This document shows positions 33,749-42,046 of a stretch of DNA of 64,000 nt, piece after piece (position 1 is the first letter of the stretch; each line of letters starts with the position of its first letter). The notes beneath the pieces are model-generated. The model was given only the letters and a program-made list of their open reading frames with translations, made no database searches and had not been told where the DNA came from. Source of the DNA: UBA4971 sp029551185 (GTDB lineage: Bacteria; Bacillota; SHA-98; UBA4971); assembly GCA_035593725.1 (NCBI GenBank), contig DAOSZN010000011.1, forward strand, positions 7,859 to 71,858, read 5' to 3'. A program made the position numbers and the translations under genes.

Positions 33749-34711
33749 CTACTGCAGAAGCTTATTATGGATGTATCTTAAGGTAACTTTGACAATGGAA
33801 CTAACCGGCACAGCCAAGATTACCCCTGGGAATCCGAAGAGATAACCTCCTGAAACTATCGAGAAAATGACGGTTACAGGATGCAATCCCACATGCTCGC
33901 CAAGGATCTTGGGACTTATGATACTGCTTTCCACCTGGTTAACGACAACAAAGAGGATCACAACGTAGACAGCACTAAGGGGGGATTTTAGAAGTGCAAA
34001 GACAACTGCCGGAACCGCTCCTATGACAGGCCCGAAGTAAGGCACTATGTTGAAGATTCCTGCGATAAGTCCGATGAGCAGTGCAAAATCCACGCCAATG
34101 ACAGATAACCCGGTTGCAATAAGGATTCCGACAACCGCCGAGACAAGCAATTGACCTCGAATAAACGACCCCAGGCTGTTATCCATTTCAATCATGAGTC
34201 CCACTATGTCGCTGCGCCACCTATCCGGTATCCATGAGAGAAGCCACATCTTCAGCTCAGGGAAATCCATTGTCAGGTAAAAGGCCAGCACAGGAACGAG
34301 TATGAGTAAGCTTAGTTTTGGCAGAAACCGGGGGATTGAACCAAGAGTTCCTTCAACAAAACCTGCCAGGGTCTGTTCCGCCCTCTCAATCCCGTTATCG
34401 ATTGCGCCTTTAATAGGTTCCGGAACACTAACCCTTGTGAACCTCTTATAGAATCCGGCAATCTGCGACTGTATACTCTCTACCTGCTGAGGGAGGATTT
34501 CCGCAAGGCGCTCCAGTTGGACTAGGAATCTTGGGACCAAGTATAAGAAAAGCAGTGCTACAGCAAGGGTAAACCCTACGTATATAACGAGGGTTCCTAA
34601 CCCGCGTGGCGCACCACGTTTTTCCAGATATGTGACAACCGGGTTCATTAGGTATGACAATGCAAAAGCCAGGAGAAACGGAGCAAGCACACCCCTGACC
34701 CTATACAGCAA
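33749..34711 (-). CDS. AI-2E family transporter (membrane permease)
   Basis: A membrane protein of the AI-2E/PerM family: RVRGVLAPFLLAFALSYLMNP, a coiled soluble loop (about residues 75-125), and several C-terminal helices with LIGLIAGIFNIVPYFGPVIGAVPA and GEHVGLHPVTVIFSIVSGGYLFG (in parts). Relatives export autoinducer-2 or ions. The first ordinary start, TTG at 34711, falls inside membrane helix 1; the homologous frame continues upstream (LFTVFLSVAALLLLYRV) to a stop at 34820-34822 without ATG, GTG or TTG, although AGGAGG lies at the right place. The true start is therefore unresolved. It follows the 86-residue membrane protein. Confidence 0.85.
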   Translation of the reverse strand: MLYRVRGVLAPFLLAFALSYLMNPVVTYLEKRGAPRGLGTLVIYVGFTLAVALLFLYLVPRFLVQLERLAEILPQQVESIQSQIAGFYKRFTRVSVPEPIKGAIDNGIERAEQTLAGFVEGTLGSIPRFLPKLSLLILVPVLAFYLTMDFPELKMWLLSWIPDRWRSDIVGLMIEMDNSLGSFIRGQLLVSAVVGILIATGLSVIGVDFALLIGLIAGIFNIVPYFGPVIGAVPAVVFALLKSPLSAVYVVILFVVVNQVESSIISPKILGEHVGLHPVTVIFSIVSGGYLFGFPGVILAVPVSSIVKVTLRYIHNKLLQ

Positions 34712-34800
34712 AAGCAGGGCGGCTACTGACAGAAAGACAGTGAAAAGATAAGATCGTCCTGGGCGATAACGGGAATTCTCTCCGGGGTGTTCACCTACAA

Positions 34801-35061
34801 CTAGTCCACTCCTCCTATGTTAAGACGATTCGGCAATGCTTGTATGGTCCGGCCTGCACGCACTAGTTCTTTCTCGATGTCCTTCGCAAAACGGTTAGTG
34901 GTTTTCATAATTTCCTTTATCATGTTGCCTGCTATTTCCTCGGCTTGCGAATTATTCGCCGTGAGCTTTGTACGGCTCTTCTTCGATTTTCTATAAAGAT
35001 AGACGCCTACTGCAGTTCCTGCTGCAGTCCCTGTAAGCACAGTCTTCCAGAATCTATTCAT
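34801..35061 (-). CDS. Small membrane-anchored protein of unknown function
   Basis: An 86-residue protein with an N-terminal glycine/alanine-rich membrane helix (VLTGTAAGTAVGVYLYR), a basic stretch (KSKKSRTK) and an amphipathic, probably helical C-terminus (AKDIEKELVRAGRTIQAL). The layout resembles YtxH-like small membrane proteins, but I do not recognise a family. The start is the ATG 8 bases after GGGAGG. It lies between mnmA and the AI-2E transporter. Confidence 0.7.
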   Translation of the reverse strand: MNRFWKTVLTGTAAGTAVGVYLYRKSKKSRTKLTANNSQAEEIAGNMIKEIMKTTNRFAKDIEKELVRAGRTIQALPNRLNIGGVD

Positions 35062-35123
35062 AAGAGTCGCCTCCCGAATGCTCATGTGTAAAAGTATACT
35101 TAGTATTGCCACCATGCAAAAAA

Positions 35124-36170
35124 TTAGACGATGATTCCGCCTCCTATGACAACATCGTCATCATAAAATACCGCGGATTGTCCCGGAGTTATCGCTCTCT
35201 GTGGCTTATCAAAGATAACTTTTGCCATATCTCGGCTCTTTGGCAAGATTAAACCAGGCTCCTCTTTTGCATTGTATCGAATCTTAATGCCTAAGCGCAT
35301 TCTGTGACGAGGATCCGGATTTATAATCCAATTCACGTCATGCACCTCAAATTCCCGGGATAACAGGTCCTTCTCTTCTCCCACAATAAGTGCGTTCCTG
35401 GACACATCAATCTCAGTTACGTACAGTCTCTTAGTCCCGGGAATCCCAATGCCTTTTCTTTGGCCGACGGTGTAAAAAGGCAATCCTCTGTGTTCACCAA
35501 GGATACGCCCGCTTTTGTCCAAAATCGGTCCAGGCTCAATTACCATATTCTGATACTTCTTGAGGAACTCTCGATAGTCAGTTCCGGAAAGAAAGCATAT
35601 CTCTTGACTTTCATCCTTATTTGCCACAGGAATACTTGCTTCAGACGCGGCCTCCCGAACCTGTCCTTTGGTGAGTTCACCTAACGGGAAGAATGTGGAG
35701 GCAAGGTCATGCTGGGTCAGGCGGTAGAGCACATATGACTGATCCTTAGTGTCGTCTTTTCCTTTCTTGAGCAGAAACCTGCCTGTAGAAGGGTCAATGG
35801 ATATCCTAGCATAATGGCCGGTAGCGACATATTCGACCTCTAACTTGCGCCTTATGTCTTGGAGGTAGCGAAACTTGATTTCGGCATTACACCGGACGCA
35901 GGGATTCGGCGTGCGCCCCTGAGAGTATTCGTCCACAAGATAGCTGACTATTTCCTTCCGGAAACTGTCTGAAACATCGACTATGTGATGAGGGATATCC
36001 AAAAACTCGGCCACAGCTTTAGCGTCCTTTGAAAGGAAGTCATCCCACATTTTCAGGGTAACACCGATTACATGAAATCCTTTCGATTTTAGAATCAGAG
36101 CAGCGACAGAACTGTCAACTCCTCCGCTTATCGCTACAAGCACCCGCGTTCCCGGGCCATTGCATCTCAT
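35124..36170 (-). CDS. mnmA: tRNA-specific 2-thiouridylase MnmA
   Basis: A 348-residue PP-loop ATPase that thiolates U34 of Lys, Glu and Gln tRNAs. The PP-loop is VAISGGVDSSVAALIL; the catalytic cysteines lie in TPNPCVRCNAEIKF and ESQEICFLSG; GQRKGIGIPG and the C-terminal domain follow. The sulfur is delivered by the cysteine desulfurase encoded two genes upstream. The start is uncertain: ATG at 36170 has AGGA at 9 bases; ATG at 36197 has no SD but would sit just after iscU. It is the last Fe-S/sulfur gene of the iscR-iscS-iscU-mnmA run. Confidence 0.95.
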   Translation of the reverse strand: MRCNGPGTRVLVAISGGVDSSVAALILKSKGFHVIGVTLKMWDDFLSKDAKAVAEFLDIPHHIVDVSDSFRKEIVSYLVDEYSQGRTPNPCVRCNAEIKFRYLQDIRRKLEVEYVATGHYARISIDPSTGRFLLKKGKDDTKDQSYVLYRLTQHDLASTFFPLGELTKGQVREAASEASIPVANKDESQEICFLSGTDYREFLKKYQNMVIEPGPILDKSGRILGEHRGLPFYTVGQRKGIGIPGTKRLYVTEIDVSRNALIVGEEKDLLSREFEVHDVNWIINPDPRHRMRLGIKIRYNAKEEPGLILPKSRDMAKVIFDKPQRAITPGQSAVFYDDDVVIGGGIIV

Positions 36171-36200
36171 ATCCTTCAGTCCTGCACAGTGATGCATGGC

Positions 36201-36608
36201 TTATGAAGCTTCACCGCCTGCTTCATTGTCAGGTACGCTCCTCCCCTGCTTCTCCAAGTAGTCTCTGATAGCTTTCCTGAGAGCGTCCGCGCCGAGGTTT
36301 GAACAATGCATCTTCTTAGGCGGAAGGCCTCCCAAAGCATCTGCCACGGCTTTGTTTGAAATCTCAAGGGCTTCTTCTAAGGTTTTCCCCTTTACCATTT
36401 CTGTAACCATGCTACTGACTGCTATTGCTGCACCGCAACCAAATGTCTTAAACTTGGCGTCCTTGATCTTATCGTCCTCGACTTCTATGGTTATCTTCAT
36501 GACATCCCCACAAATAGGATTGCCTACCATTCCTACGCCGTCTGCATCTTCGATTTCCCCGACATTCCTCGGGTTTGTGAAATGATCCATCACCTTGTCT
36601 GTATACAT
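36201..36608 (-). CDS. iscU: Fe-S cluster assembly scaffold IscU/NifU-N
   Basis: A 135-residue scaffold on which Fe-S clusters are built. All three cluster cysteines are present: GNPICGDVMKI, FKTFGCGAAIAVSS, and MHCSNLGADALRKAI, with the LPPKK motif just before the last (recognised by HscA-type chaperones). Length and N-terminus (YTDKVMDHFTNPRNVGE) match the family. The ATG has GGAGGGG upstream. It lies between iscS and mnmA. Confidence 0.97.
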   Translation of the reverse strand: MYTDKVMDHFTNPRNVGEIEDADGVGMVGNPICGDVMKITIEVEDDKIKDAKFKTFGCGAAIAVSSMVTEMVKGKTLEEALEISNKAVADALGGLPPKKMHCSNLGADALRKAIRDYLEKQGRSVPDNEAGGEAS

Positions 36609-36688
36609 AGCTTATATCCCCTCCCCTGCAACTGATAAAGGGTAGATGAAATTCTGAATTAATGACTCCCAATAGGATGACGCTCTTC

Positions 36689-37879
36689 TCATTTGCACTT
36701 GCAAGCGTCATCAAACGAAATCTCAGCACTAAACGGAGACATCGCTCTGAGCTTGCTGACTATACCAGGCAACATCTCCAGTACGTAGTCAATGTCTTCA
36801 GCTGTAGTCTCGTGTCCAAGGGACAATCTGAGTGAGCCGTGGGCTATCTCGCTAGGAAGCCCCATAGCCAATAGGACATGGGACGGTTCAAGGGATCCTG
36901 AAGTGCACGCGGACCCGCTGGACCCGCATATGCCCACCTTATCAAGGCTAAGAAGCACTGATTCCCCTTCTATGAACTCAAAGCAGAAACTTGCGTTTCC
37001 CGGCAGCCTCCTTGTGGGATGCCCGTTCAATCTCACATTAGGAATACTCTCCATGATTCCCTTTATTAGGTAATCACGAAATCCTGTTAGACGCGTCATC
37101 TCGCTTTCCATTTCCTTCTCAGCCAATTCAAGAGCGACTGCAAGTCCCACTGCCCCTGCAACGTTTTCAGTCCCGCCTCTTCTATTCCGTTCCTGGCCTC
37201 CTCCGTCAATAAATTTTTCCATCTTCACGCCTTTTCGGACCCAAAGTGCGCCTATACCTTTAGGACCTTTGAACTTATGTCCTGAAAGTGAAAGCAAGTC
37301 CACTCCTAGCTTCTTTACATCTACAGGAATGTGCCCTGTGGTCTGAACCGCGTCTGTGTGGAACAATACACCGTGGCTTTTCGCGATTTCGGCTATGTCT
37401 TCAATGGGTTGAACCGTACCCACCTCGTTGTTAGCGTGCATTATCGAGATAAGTACGGTATCGCTTGTGATCGCAGCCTCTACATCAGCCGGGTCTACCA
37501 TCCCATAAGAATCCACAGGCACGAAGGTCACTTCAAATCCTCGCTTCTTGAGACGCTTGACACTGTCAAGCACCGCATGGTGTTCTATTTGGGACGTGAT
37601 GATATGATTGCCACGCTTTGAATGGGCATAAGCCACACCTTTGATTGCCATATTATCAGCTTCAGTTCCTGATCCGGTAAATATGATCTCCTCCGGATGA
37701 GCGTTGATTGCCTTTGCCACTTTACCTCTTGCCTCGTCCAGTGCAACTCTGGCTTCTCTGGCTATACCGTAAATACTTGACGGATTTCCGTACCTTTCCG
37801 CCAGGAAAGGAAGGATCGCTTCTACAACTTCCTGTCGTGGTTTTGTTGTTGCTGCGTTATCCAGGTATACAAGCTTCAT
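36689..37879 (-). CDS. iscS: Cysteine desulfurase (IscS/NifS)
   Basis: A 396-residue PLP enzyme that releases sulfur from cysteine. The N-terminus VYLDNAATTKP, PLP site SLSGHKFKGPKGIG (Lys), GGGQERNRRGGTENVAG, and the catalytic Cys in SGSACTSGSLEPSHVL match group I desulfurases. It supplies IscU and MnmA encoded immediately downstream. The C-terminus carries an extra DACKCK tail with two Cys. It follows the Rrf2 regulator by 48 bases. Confidence 0.97.
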   Translation of the reverse strand: MKLVYLDNAATTKPRQEVVEAILPFLAERYGNPSSIYGIAREARVALDEARGKVAKAINAHPEEIIFTGSGTEADNMAIKGVAYAHSKRGNHIITSQIEHHAVLDSVKRLKKRGFEVTFVPVDSYGMVDPADVEAAITSDTVLISIMHANNEVGTVQPIEDIAEIAKSHGVLFHTDAVQTTGHIPVDVKKLGVDLLSLSGHKFKGPKGIGALWVRKGVKMEKFIDGGGQERNRRGGTENVAGAVGLAVALELAEKEMESEMTRLTGFRDYLIKGIMESIPNVRLNGHPTRRLPGNASFCFEFIEGESVLLSLDKVGICGSSGSACTSGSLEPSHVLLAMGLPSEIAHGSLRLSLGHETTAEDIDYVLEMLPGIVSKLRAMSPFSAEISFDDACKCK

Positions 37880-37927
37880 TTCTAATCATCTCCCGACAAT
37901 AGTGTGGCTTTAGGCATGATTCCTGAC

Positions 37928-38410
37928 TCACTGACATGTCCCCATTGGTCGCTGGGAATCAGAGGCACAAGCCCCGCATGACCCACTACTTAAGTCAACG
38001 GTTCCTTCGCACAAGTCCCTGAGGTTAATTGAATCAAGCACTCTGTTAGTGCAATCTTGTAGCTTCTTCCATACGAACCTAACCACGCAATCTTCCAGTT
38101 GTTCACAGTCCTCATGGTCGAAATCGTGGGCGAGACATTGAACCGGGTCAAAGGATCCCTCCATCACTCTGACAACATCGCCTACTGTGATTTCCTCAGG
38201 TGGCTTCGTAAGTTCATAGCCTCCCTGCGCACCTCTGGAGCTGGCAACAAGCCCTGCTTTACGCAATTTTGCCATGAGCTGTTCAAGGTAATGTAAGGAA
38301 ACCATCTGTCTGTCAGCTATAGAATTAAGAGGCACAGGACCTTCACCGTAGCGAAGAGCTAAGTCGTACATGGCTCGCAATCCATATCTGCCACGAGTTG
38401 ATAATTTCAT
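37928..38410 (-). CDS. Rrf2 family regulator (IscR-like)
   Basis: A 160-residue winged-helix regulator. The N-terminal wHTH reads KLSTRGRYGLRAMYDLAL, SLHYLEQLMAKLRKAGLV and RGAQGGYELTKP. The sensing region contains Cys residues at CLAHDFDHEDCEQLEDC, spaced as in IscR-type proteins that bind a 2Fe-2S cluster, plus a further cysteine-rich C-terminus (CGAC, TC). Its place in front of iscS-iscU suggests it reports Fe-S status to its own operon. The start is ATG with AAGGTG upstream. A strong promoter and a palindrome lie directly upstream. Confidence 0.93.
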   Translation of the reverse strand: MKLSTRGRYGLRAMYDLALRYGEGPVPLNSIADRQMVSLHYLEQLMAKLRKAGLVASSRGAQGGYELTKPPEEITVGDVVRVMEGSFDPVQCLAHDFDHEDCEQLEDCVVRFVWKKLQDCTNRVLDSINLRDLCEGTVDLSSGSCGACASDSQRPMGTCQ

Positions 38411-38439
38411 TGGATTCACCTTCTTCCTTGCGGCAGGAG

Positions 38440-38470
38440 GGGAATCCCAAGTAAACTAATCGGGATTCCC
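38440..38470 (-). promoter_or_regulatory. Palindrome at the iscR transcription start (candidate operator)
   Basis: GGGAATCCC (38440-38448) and GGGATTCCC (38462-38470) are exact complements 13 bases apart. They sit just downstream of the -10 box of the Rrf2 operon, at about +1 to +32. The position suits autorepression by the Rrf2 protein or a 5' hairpin stabilising the mRNA. Confidence 0.5.
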
Positions 38471-38478
38471 GCATAAAA

Positions 38479-38507
38479 AATATATCACCTGTCAATATCC
38501 GTGTCAA
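38479..38507 (-). promoter_or_regulatory. Sigma-A promoter of the Rrf2-iscS-iscU-mnmA operon
   Basis: The minus strand reads TTGACA, a 17-base spacer, and TATATT (5/6). Transcription would start near 38472, about 60 bases before the Rrf2 ATG. It is back to back with the rarA promoter. Confidence 0.8.
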
Positions 38508-38569
38508 TCACTTTTGACGCACTTTTTTAATGCGCTTCTTCCGAGTTCTTCTTCATTCTGTATAAAATA

Positions 38570-38578
38570 TGTTATGAT
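38570..38578 (+). promoter_or_regulatory. Extended -10 promoter of rarA
   Basis: The plus strand reads TGTTATGAT, an extended -10 (TGn plus TATGAT). No good -35 is visible. Transcription would start near 38585, about 25 bases before the rarA ATG. Confidence 0.6.
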
Positions 38579-38608
38579 CCAAGCGAAACACAATCGGAGC
38601 GTGATACT

Positions 38609-39970
38609 ATGGATTTGTTCAGCTGTCGGGGCGACCGATTCTTGCGACGCGAGGCTCCCCTTGCCCTTAGAATGCGTCCTGTCACTTTGGAGGAATTTGT
38701 CGGGCAAGAACACATCTTAGGCCAAGGAAGACTACTTAGACGAGCTATTGAAGGGGACAGGCTTTCATCTGTTATTCTGTACGGACCTCCCGGCACCGGT
38801 AAAACTGCGCTGGCCAATATCATAGCAGGCATAACCAGATCCCACTTCCAATCATTGAATGCAGTAACGTCAGGGGTAGCTGATATAAGACGGGTTATGG
38901 AAGATGCTTCGGACAGACTTAGGATGCACGAAACCAGGACAATTCTCTTTATCGACGAGGTCCACAGGTTCAACAAAACTCAACAAGACGCTCTGTTGCC
39001 TGCCGTAGAAGACGGAACCGTGATATTCATCGGCGCAACAACGGAAAACCCGTTTTTTGAGATTAGCAGGCCGCTTCTATCACGCTCACGCGTGTTTAGG
39101 TTTGAGCCGCTGGATGATGAAGATATCTCCCTTATTTTACGTCGAGCATTGGAAGATAAAGAGCGCGGTCTCGGAGAGTATAAGGTGGTAGTTGACGAAG
39201 ATGCGTTCTGTCATATTGTCCGATGCGCAAACGGTGATGCCAGAACAGCCTTGAACGCAATTGAACTTGCTGTGCTGACAACCGAGGCGGATGAAGGCGG
39301 AGTGCGCTGCATCACCTTGGAGATTGCGGAAGAATCTATTCAAGAGAAGGCATTAGTGTACGACAAGAGCGGAGACGCTCACTATGACATGGCTTCCGCA
39401 TTGATAAAAAGCATGAGGGGGAGCGATCCTGATGCCACCGTGTACTGGCTTGCAAGAATGATCGCTTCAGGTGAAAAGCCTGAATTTATAGCGAGGAGGA
39501 TCCTGATTCATGCAGCAGAGGACATAGGCTTGGCTGATCCCCACGCCCTTTTGGTGGCAAGCGCGGCAGCTTGGGCAGTAAACTTCGTGGGGTGGCCGGA
39601 AGCTAAACTCATTCTTACCCAGGCTGCCATCTACCTAGCCACAGCTCCAAAAAGTAACTCATGCTACCTTGCAATAAAGAACGCTTCGTCTGACCTTGAA
39701 GGTGAACGCACAGGCGAAGTTCCTCATCACCTTCGTGACGCATCCTATAAAGGCGCTGCCTCCTTAGGACATGGCAAAGGCTACAAGTACCCCCATGATT
39801 ATCCCGGCAACTACATCTTTCAGCAGTATTTGCCTGATAACTTAGTGGGCAAGACATACTATGAGCCTTCAGAAAACGGTTATGAAAGAACAATCAAAGA
39901 AAGATTTGCCAGCCGGAAGAAGAGTCAGCCAGTGAAAAAACATGACCCCACCATGCCGTCTGGCCGGTAA
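38609..39970 (+). CDS. rarA: Replication-associated recombination protein RarA (MgsA) AAA+ ATPase
   Basis: A 453-residue clamp-loader-like AAA+ ATPase acting at stalled forks. Motifs: LRMRPVTLEEFVGQEHILG, Walker A YGPPGTGKTALA near residue 57, Walker B ILFIDEVHRFNKTQQDALLP, GATTENPFFEI (sensor 1), and the C-terminal MgsA domain KSMRGSDPDATVYWLARMI, RRILIHAAEDIGLADP and HDYPGNYIFQQYLPD. The ATG has GGAG 9 bases upstream. It is divergent from the Rrf2 operon and is the only housekeeping gene on the plus strand in this half of the window. Confidence 0.96.
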   Translation: MDLFSCRGDRFLRREAPLALRMRPVTLEEFVGQEHILGQGRLLRRAIEGDRLSSVILYGPPGTGKTALANIIAGITRSHFQSLNAVTSGVADIRRVMEDASDRLRMHETRTILFIDEVHRFNKTQQDALLPAVEDGTVIFIGATTENPFFEISRPLLSRSRVFRFEPLDDEDISLILRRALEDKERGLGEYKVVVDEDAFCHIVRCANGDARTALNAIELAVLTTEADEGGVRCITLEIAEESIQEKALVYDKSGDAHYDMASALIKSMRGSDPDATVYWLARMIASGEKPEFIARRILIHAAEDIGLADPHALLVASAAAWAVNFVGWPEAKLILTQAAIYLATAPKSNSCYLAIKNASSDLEGERTGEVPHHLRDASYKGAASLGHGKGYKYPHDYPGNYIFQQYLPDNLVGKTYYEPSENGYERTIKERFASRKKSQPVKKHDPTMPSGR

Positions 39971-40044
39971 CATTTCTATCCCTGCGCCCTGCAGGTGGGT
40001 GCCCTCCCAAGTGTTTTGCGACTCCGCACGCCGACGGCACTCGC

Positions 40045-40064
40045 GCCTCACTCGGAGCTGAGGC
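40045..40064 (+). terminator. Possible weak terminator of rarA
   Basis: GCCTCA and TGAGGC form a 6-bp stem with an 8-base loop, 75 bases past the rarA stop, followed by CCCTTTC rather than a clear T-run. The 183-base gap between rarA and the convergent aspS holds nothing else I recognise. Confidence 0.3.
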
Positions 40065-40153
40065 CCCTTTCAAATGGTGTTGGAACAAAAGTTACCGATG
40101 TCAAATCGAACACGGTAGGGTCTTTTTAGTGTTTTCCTTGCAAGTGAATGATA

Positions 40154-41998
40154 TCATAAGCCTTTAAGGATTTCAAGGCAGTCCTGTGTATCACCGCTTG
40201 TGTCTATTTTGCCCGTGTCGGCTACCTCTATATGCAGTTCGGCCAGCTGTTCATCGCTAATCATGCCGGGAGCTCCAGTCATGGGGCACACTGCCTTTTG
40301 CGTCTTGGGAAAGGCGATTACGTCCCGGATGGTCTTTCTCCCTGACAATAGCATAACCAGCCTGTCAAAGCCTAACGCAATCCCGCCGTGAGGAGGCGCT
40401 CCATACTCAAAAGCCTCAAGAAGGAAACCAAATTTTTCCCTTGCCTCCTCTTCACTGAGTCCTAATGCTTTAAAGACCCTCTCCTGCACGTCTCGTTTGT
40501 GTATTCTTATGCTTCCGCTGCCCAGCTCCACACCGTTCAAGACTAGATCGTAGATGTTAGCTCTGACACTTAAAGGATCTGTCTCCATTAGATCAATATC
40601 CTCTTCCAGCGGAGAGGTAAAGGGATGATGGACAGCGACTATCCTCTCTTCTTCCTGGCTGAATTCAAATAGGGGAAACTCAGTGACCCACAGGAATGCC
40701 ATTTCGTCTTTGGGGATCAGGCCCAATTCGGCACCTAGGTGCAATCTTAATCTGCCAAGGGATTCCTGGACTACTTTTACGGGACCTGCGACAATTAGAA
40801 TGAGATCCCCGTCTTTTGCAGCTGTGATTTCCGCGATTTTCTGCAACTCATCTTCCCGGACAAACTTGGTCAATTGAGAGTTAAGGACAAGCTCTCCGTC
40901 TTCCCCACAAGAGACTGCTATTGACATGAGTCCTGCTGCACCAAAGTCTTTCACGACTTCCTCGAGCTCTTTGATTTGCTGCCTGGAGAATCCGGAACAA
41001 CCCGGCCCTACAATAGCAGCTACCGTGCCACCTGTCTCAATGGCGCTGCGGAAAACGCGGAAACCGCAATTTTCTACAGCATCGCTTATGTCTATCAATT
41101 CCATGCCGAATCTAATGTCAGGCTTGTCAGAACCATATCGCGCCATAGCTTCAGCATATGACATCCTAGGGAAAGGCCTTGCCACAGTTGTCCCGAGAGT
41201 CTTCTCGATACAATCGGTCATCATTGCCTCGACAAGGTTAAGCACATCATCTCTACTGATGAAAGACATTTCGATATCGATTTGTGTAAACTCAGGTTGT
41301 CTGTCAGCACGTAAGTCTTCATCCCGGAAACAGCGGGCAAGTTGAAAATATTTGTCAAATCCGGACACCATTAGGAGCTGCTTGAATAATTGGGGGGATT
41401 GCGGTAACGCGAAGAATCGGCCTGGATTCACGCGGCTGGGCACAACAAAGTCGCGAGCCCCCTCAGGGGTGCTTTTTATGAACATTGGCGTCTCTACCTC
41501 AATGAACCCCTGAGAATCCAAGAAGTTCCTTACAGCCATGGTTAAGCGGTGACGGAAGATTATATTCTTTTGCATGTCGGGTCTTCGGAGGTCAAGATAT
41601 CTGTACTTAAGCCTGAGAAGCTCGTCAACATCAAGATTCTCAGTAATATAAAAAGGCGGAGTCTTCGACTTAGATAACACTTCCAGAGACTCAGCTGCCA
41701 CATCAACATTCCCTGTGGGGAGCGAAGGGTTTGCTGTGCCGGGCGGGCGCTCTACAACAACTCCGGATATGCATACTACATCCTCTGAACCAAGCTTCTC
41801 TGCTGCTCGATGGGCACGAGGGGAGGTTTCCGGATTAAAAACCACCTGGACAACACCTGAACGATCCCGAAGGTCGATAAATATAAGACCGCCAAGGTCC
41901 CTTCTCCTGGCAACCCAACCCGCGAGAACGACTGTCTTGCCTATTAGAGCTTCATCTGCAACTTCTCCCACCATATGAGTTCTCTTCATCTGCATCAT
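40154..41998 (-). CDS. aspS: Aspartyl-tRNA synthetase
   Basis: A 614-residue class IIb synthetase. It has the OB-fold anticodon domain (TVVLAGWVARRRDLGGLIFI), the catalytic motifs (FIEVETPMFIKSTPEGARDF, LPQSPQLFKQLLMVSG, RCFRDEDLRADRQPEFTQID), the bacterial GAD insertion at about residues 290-420, and motif 3 GIALGFDRLVMLL. Whether it is discriminating or also charges tRNA-Asn cannot be settled here. The start is ATG, with a second ATG adjacent, and a weak SD. It follows hisS by 48 bases. Confidence 0.97.
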   Translation of the reverse strand: MMQMKRTHMVGEVADEALIGKTVVLAGWVARRRDLGGLIFIDLRDRSGVVQVVFNPETSPRAHRAAEKLGSEDVVCISGVVVERPPGTANPSLPTGNVDVAAESLEVLSKSKTPPFYITENLDVDELLRLKYRYLDLRRPDMQKNIIFRHRLTMAVRNFLDSQGFIEVETPMFIKSTPEGARDFVVPSRVNPGRFFALPQSPQLFKQLLMVSGFDKYFQLARCFRDEDLRADRQPEFTQIDIEMSFISRDDVLNLVEAMMTDCIEKTLGTTVARPFPRMSYAEAMARYGSDKPDIRFGMELIDISDAVENCGFRVFRSAIETGGTVAAIVGPGCSGFSRQQIKELEEVVKDFGAAGLMSIAVSCGEDGELVLNSQLTKFVREDELQKIAEITAAKDGDLILIVAGPVKVVQESLGRLRLHLGAELGLIPKDEMAFLWVTEFPLFEFSQEEERIVAVHHPFTSPLEEDIDLMETDPLSVRANIYDLVLNGVELGSGSIRIHKRDVQERVFKALGLSEEEAREKFGFLLEAFEYGAPPHGGIALGFDRLVMLLSGRKTIRDVIAFPKTQKAVCPMTGAPGMISDEQLAELHIEVADTGKIDTSGDTQDCLEILKGL

Positions 41999-42046
41999 GG
42001 CTCACTTCTCTCTTCATAAGTTGGATTATTTTAAAAGAGTTATATT

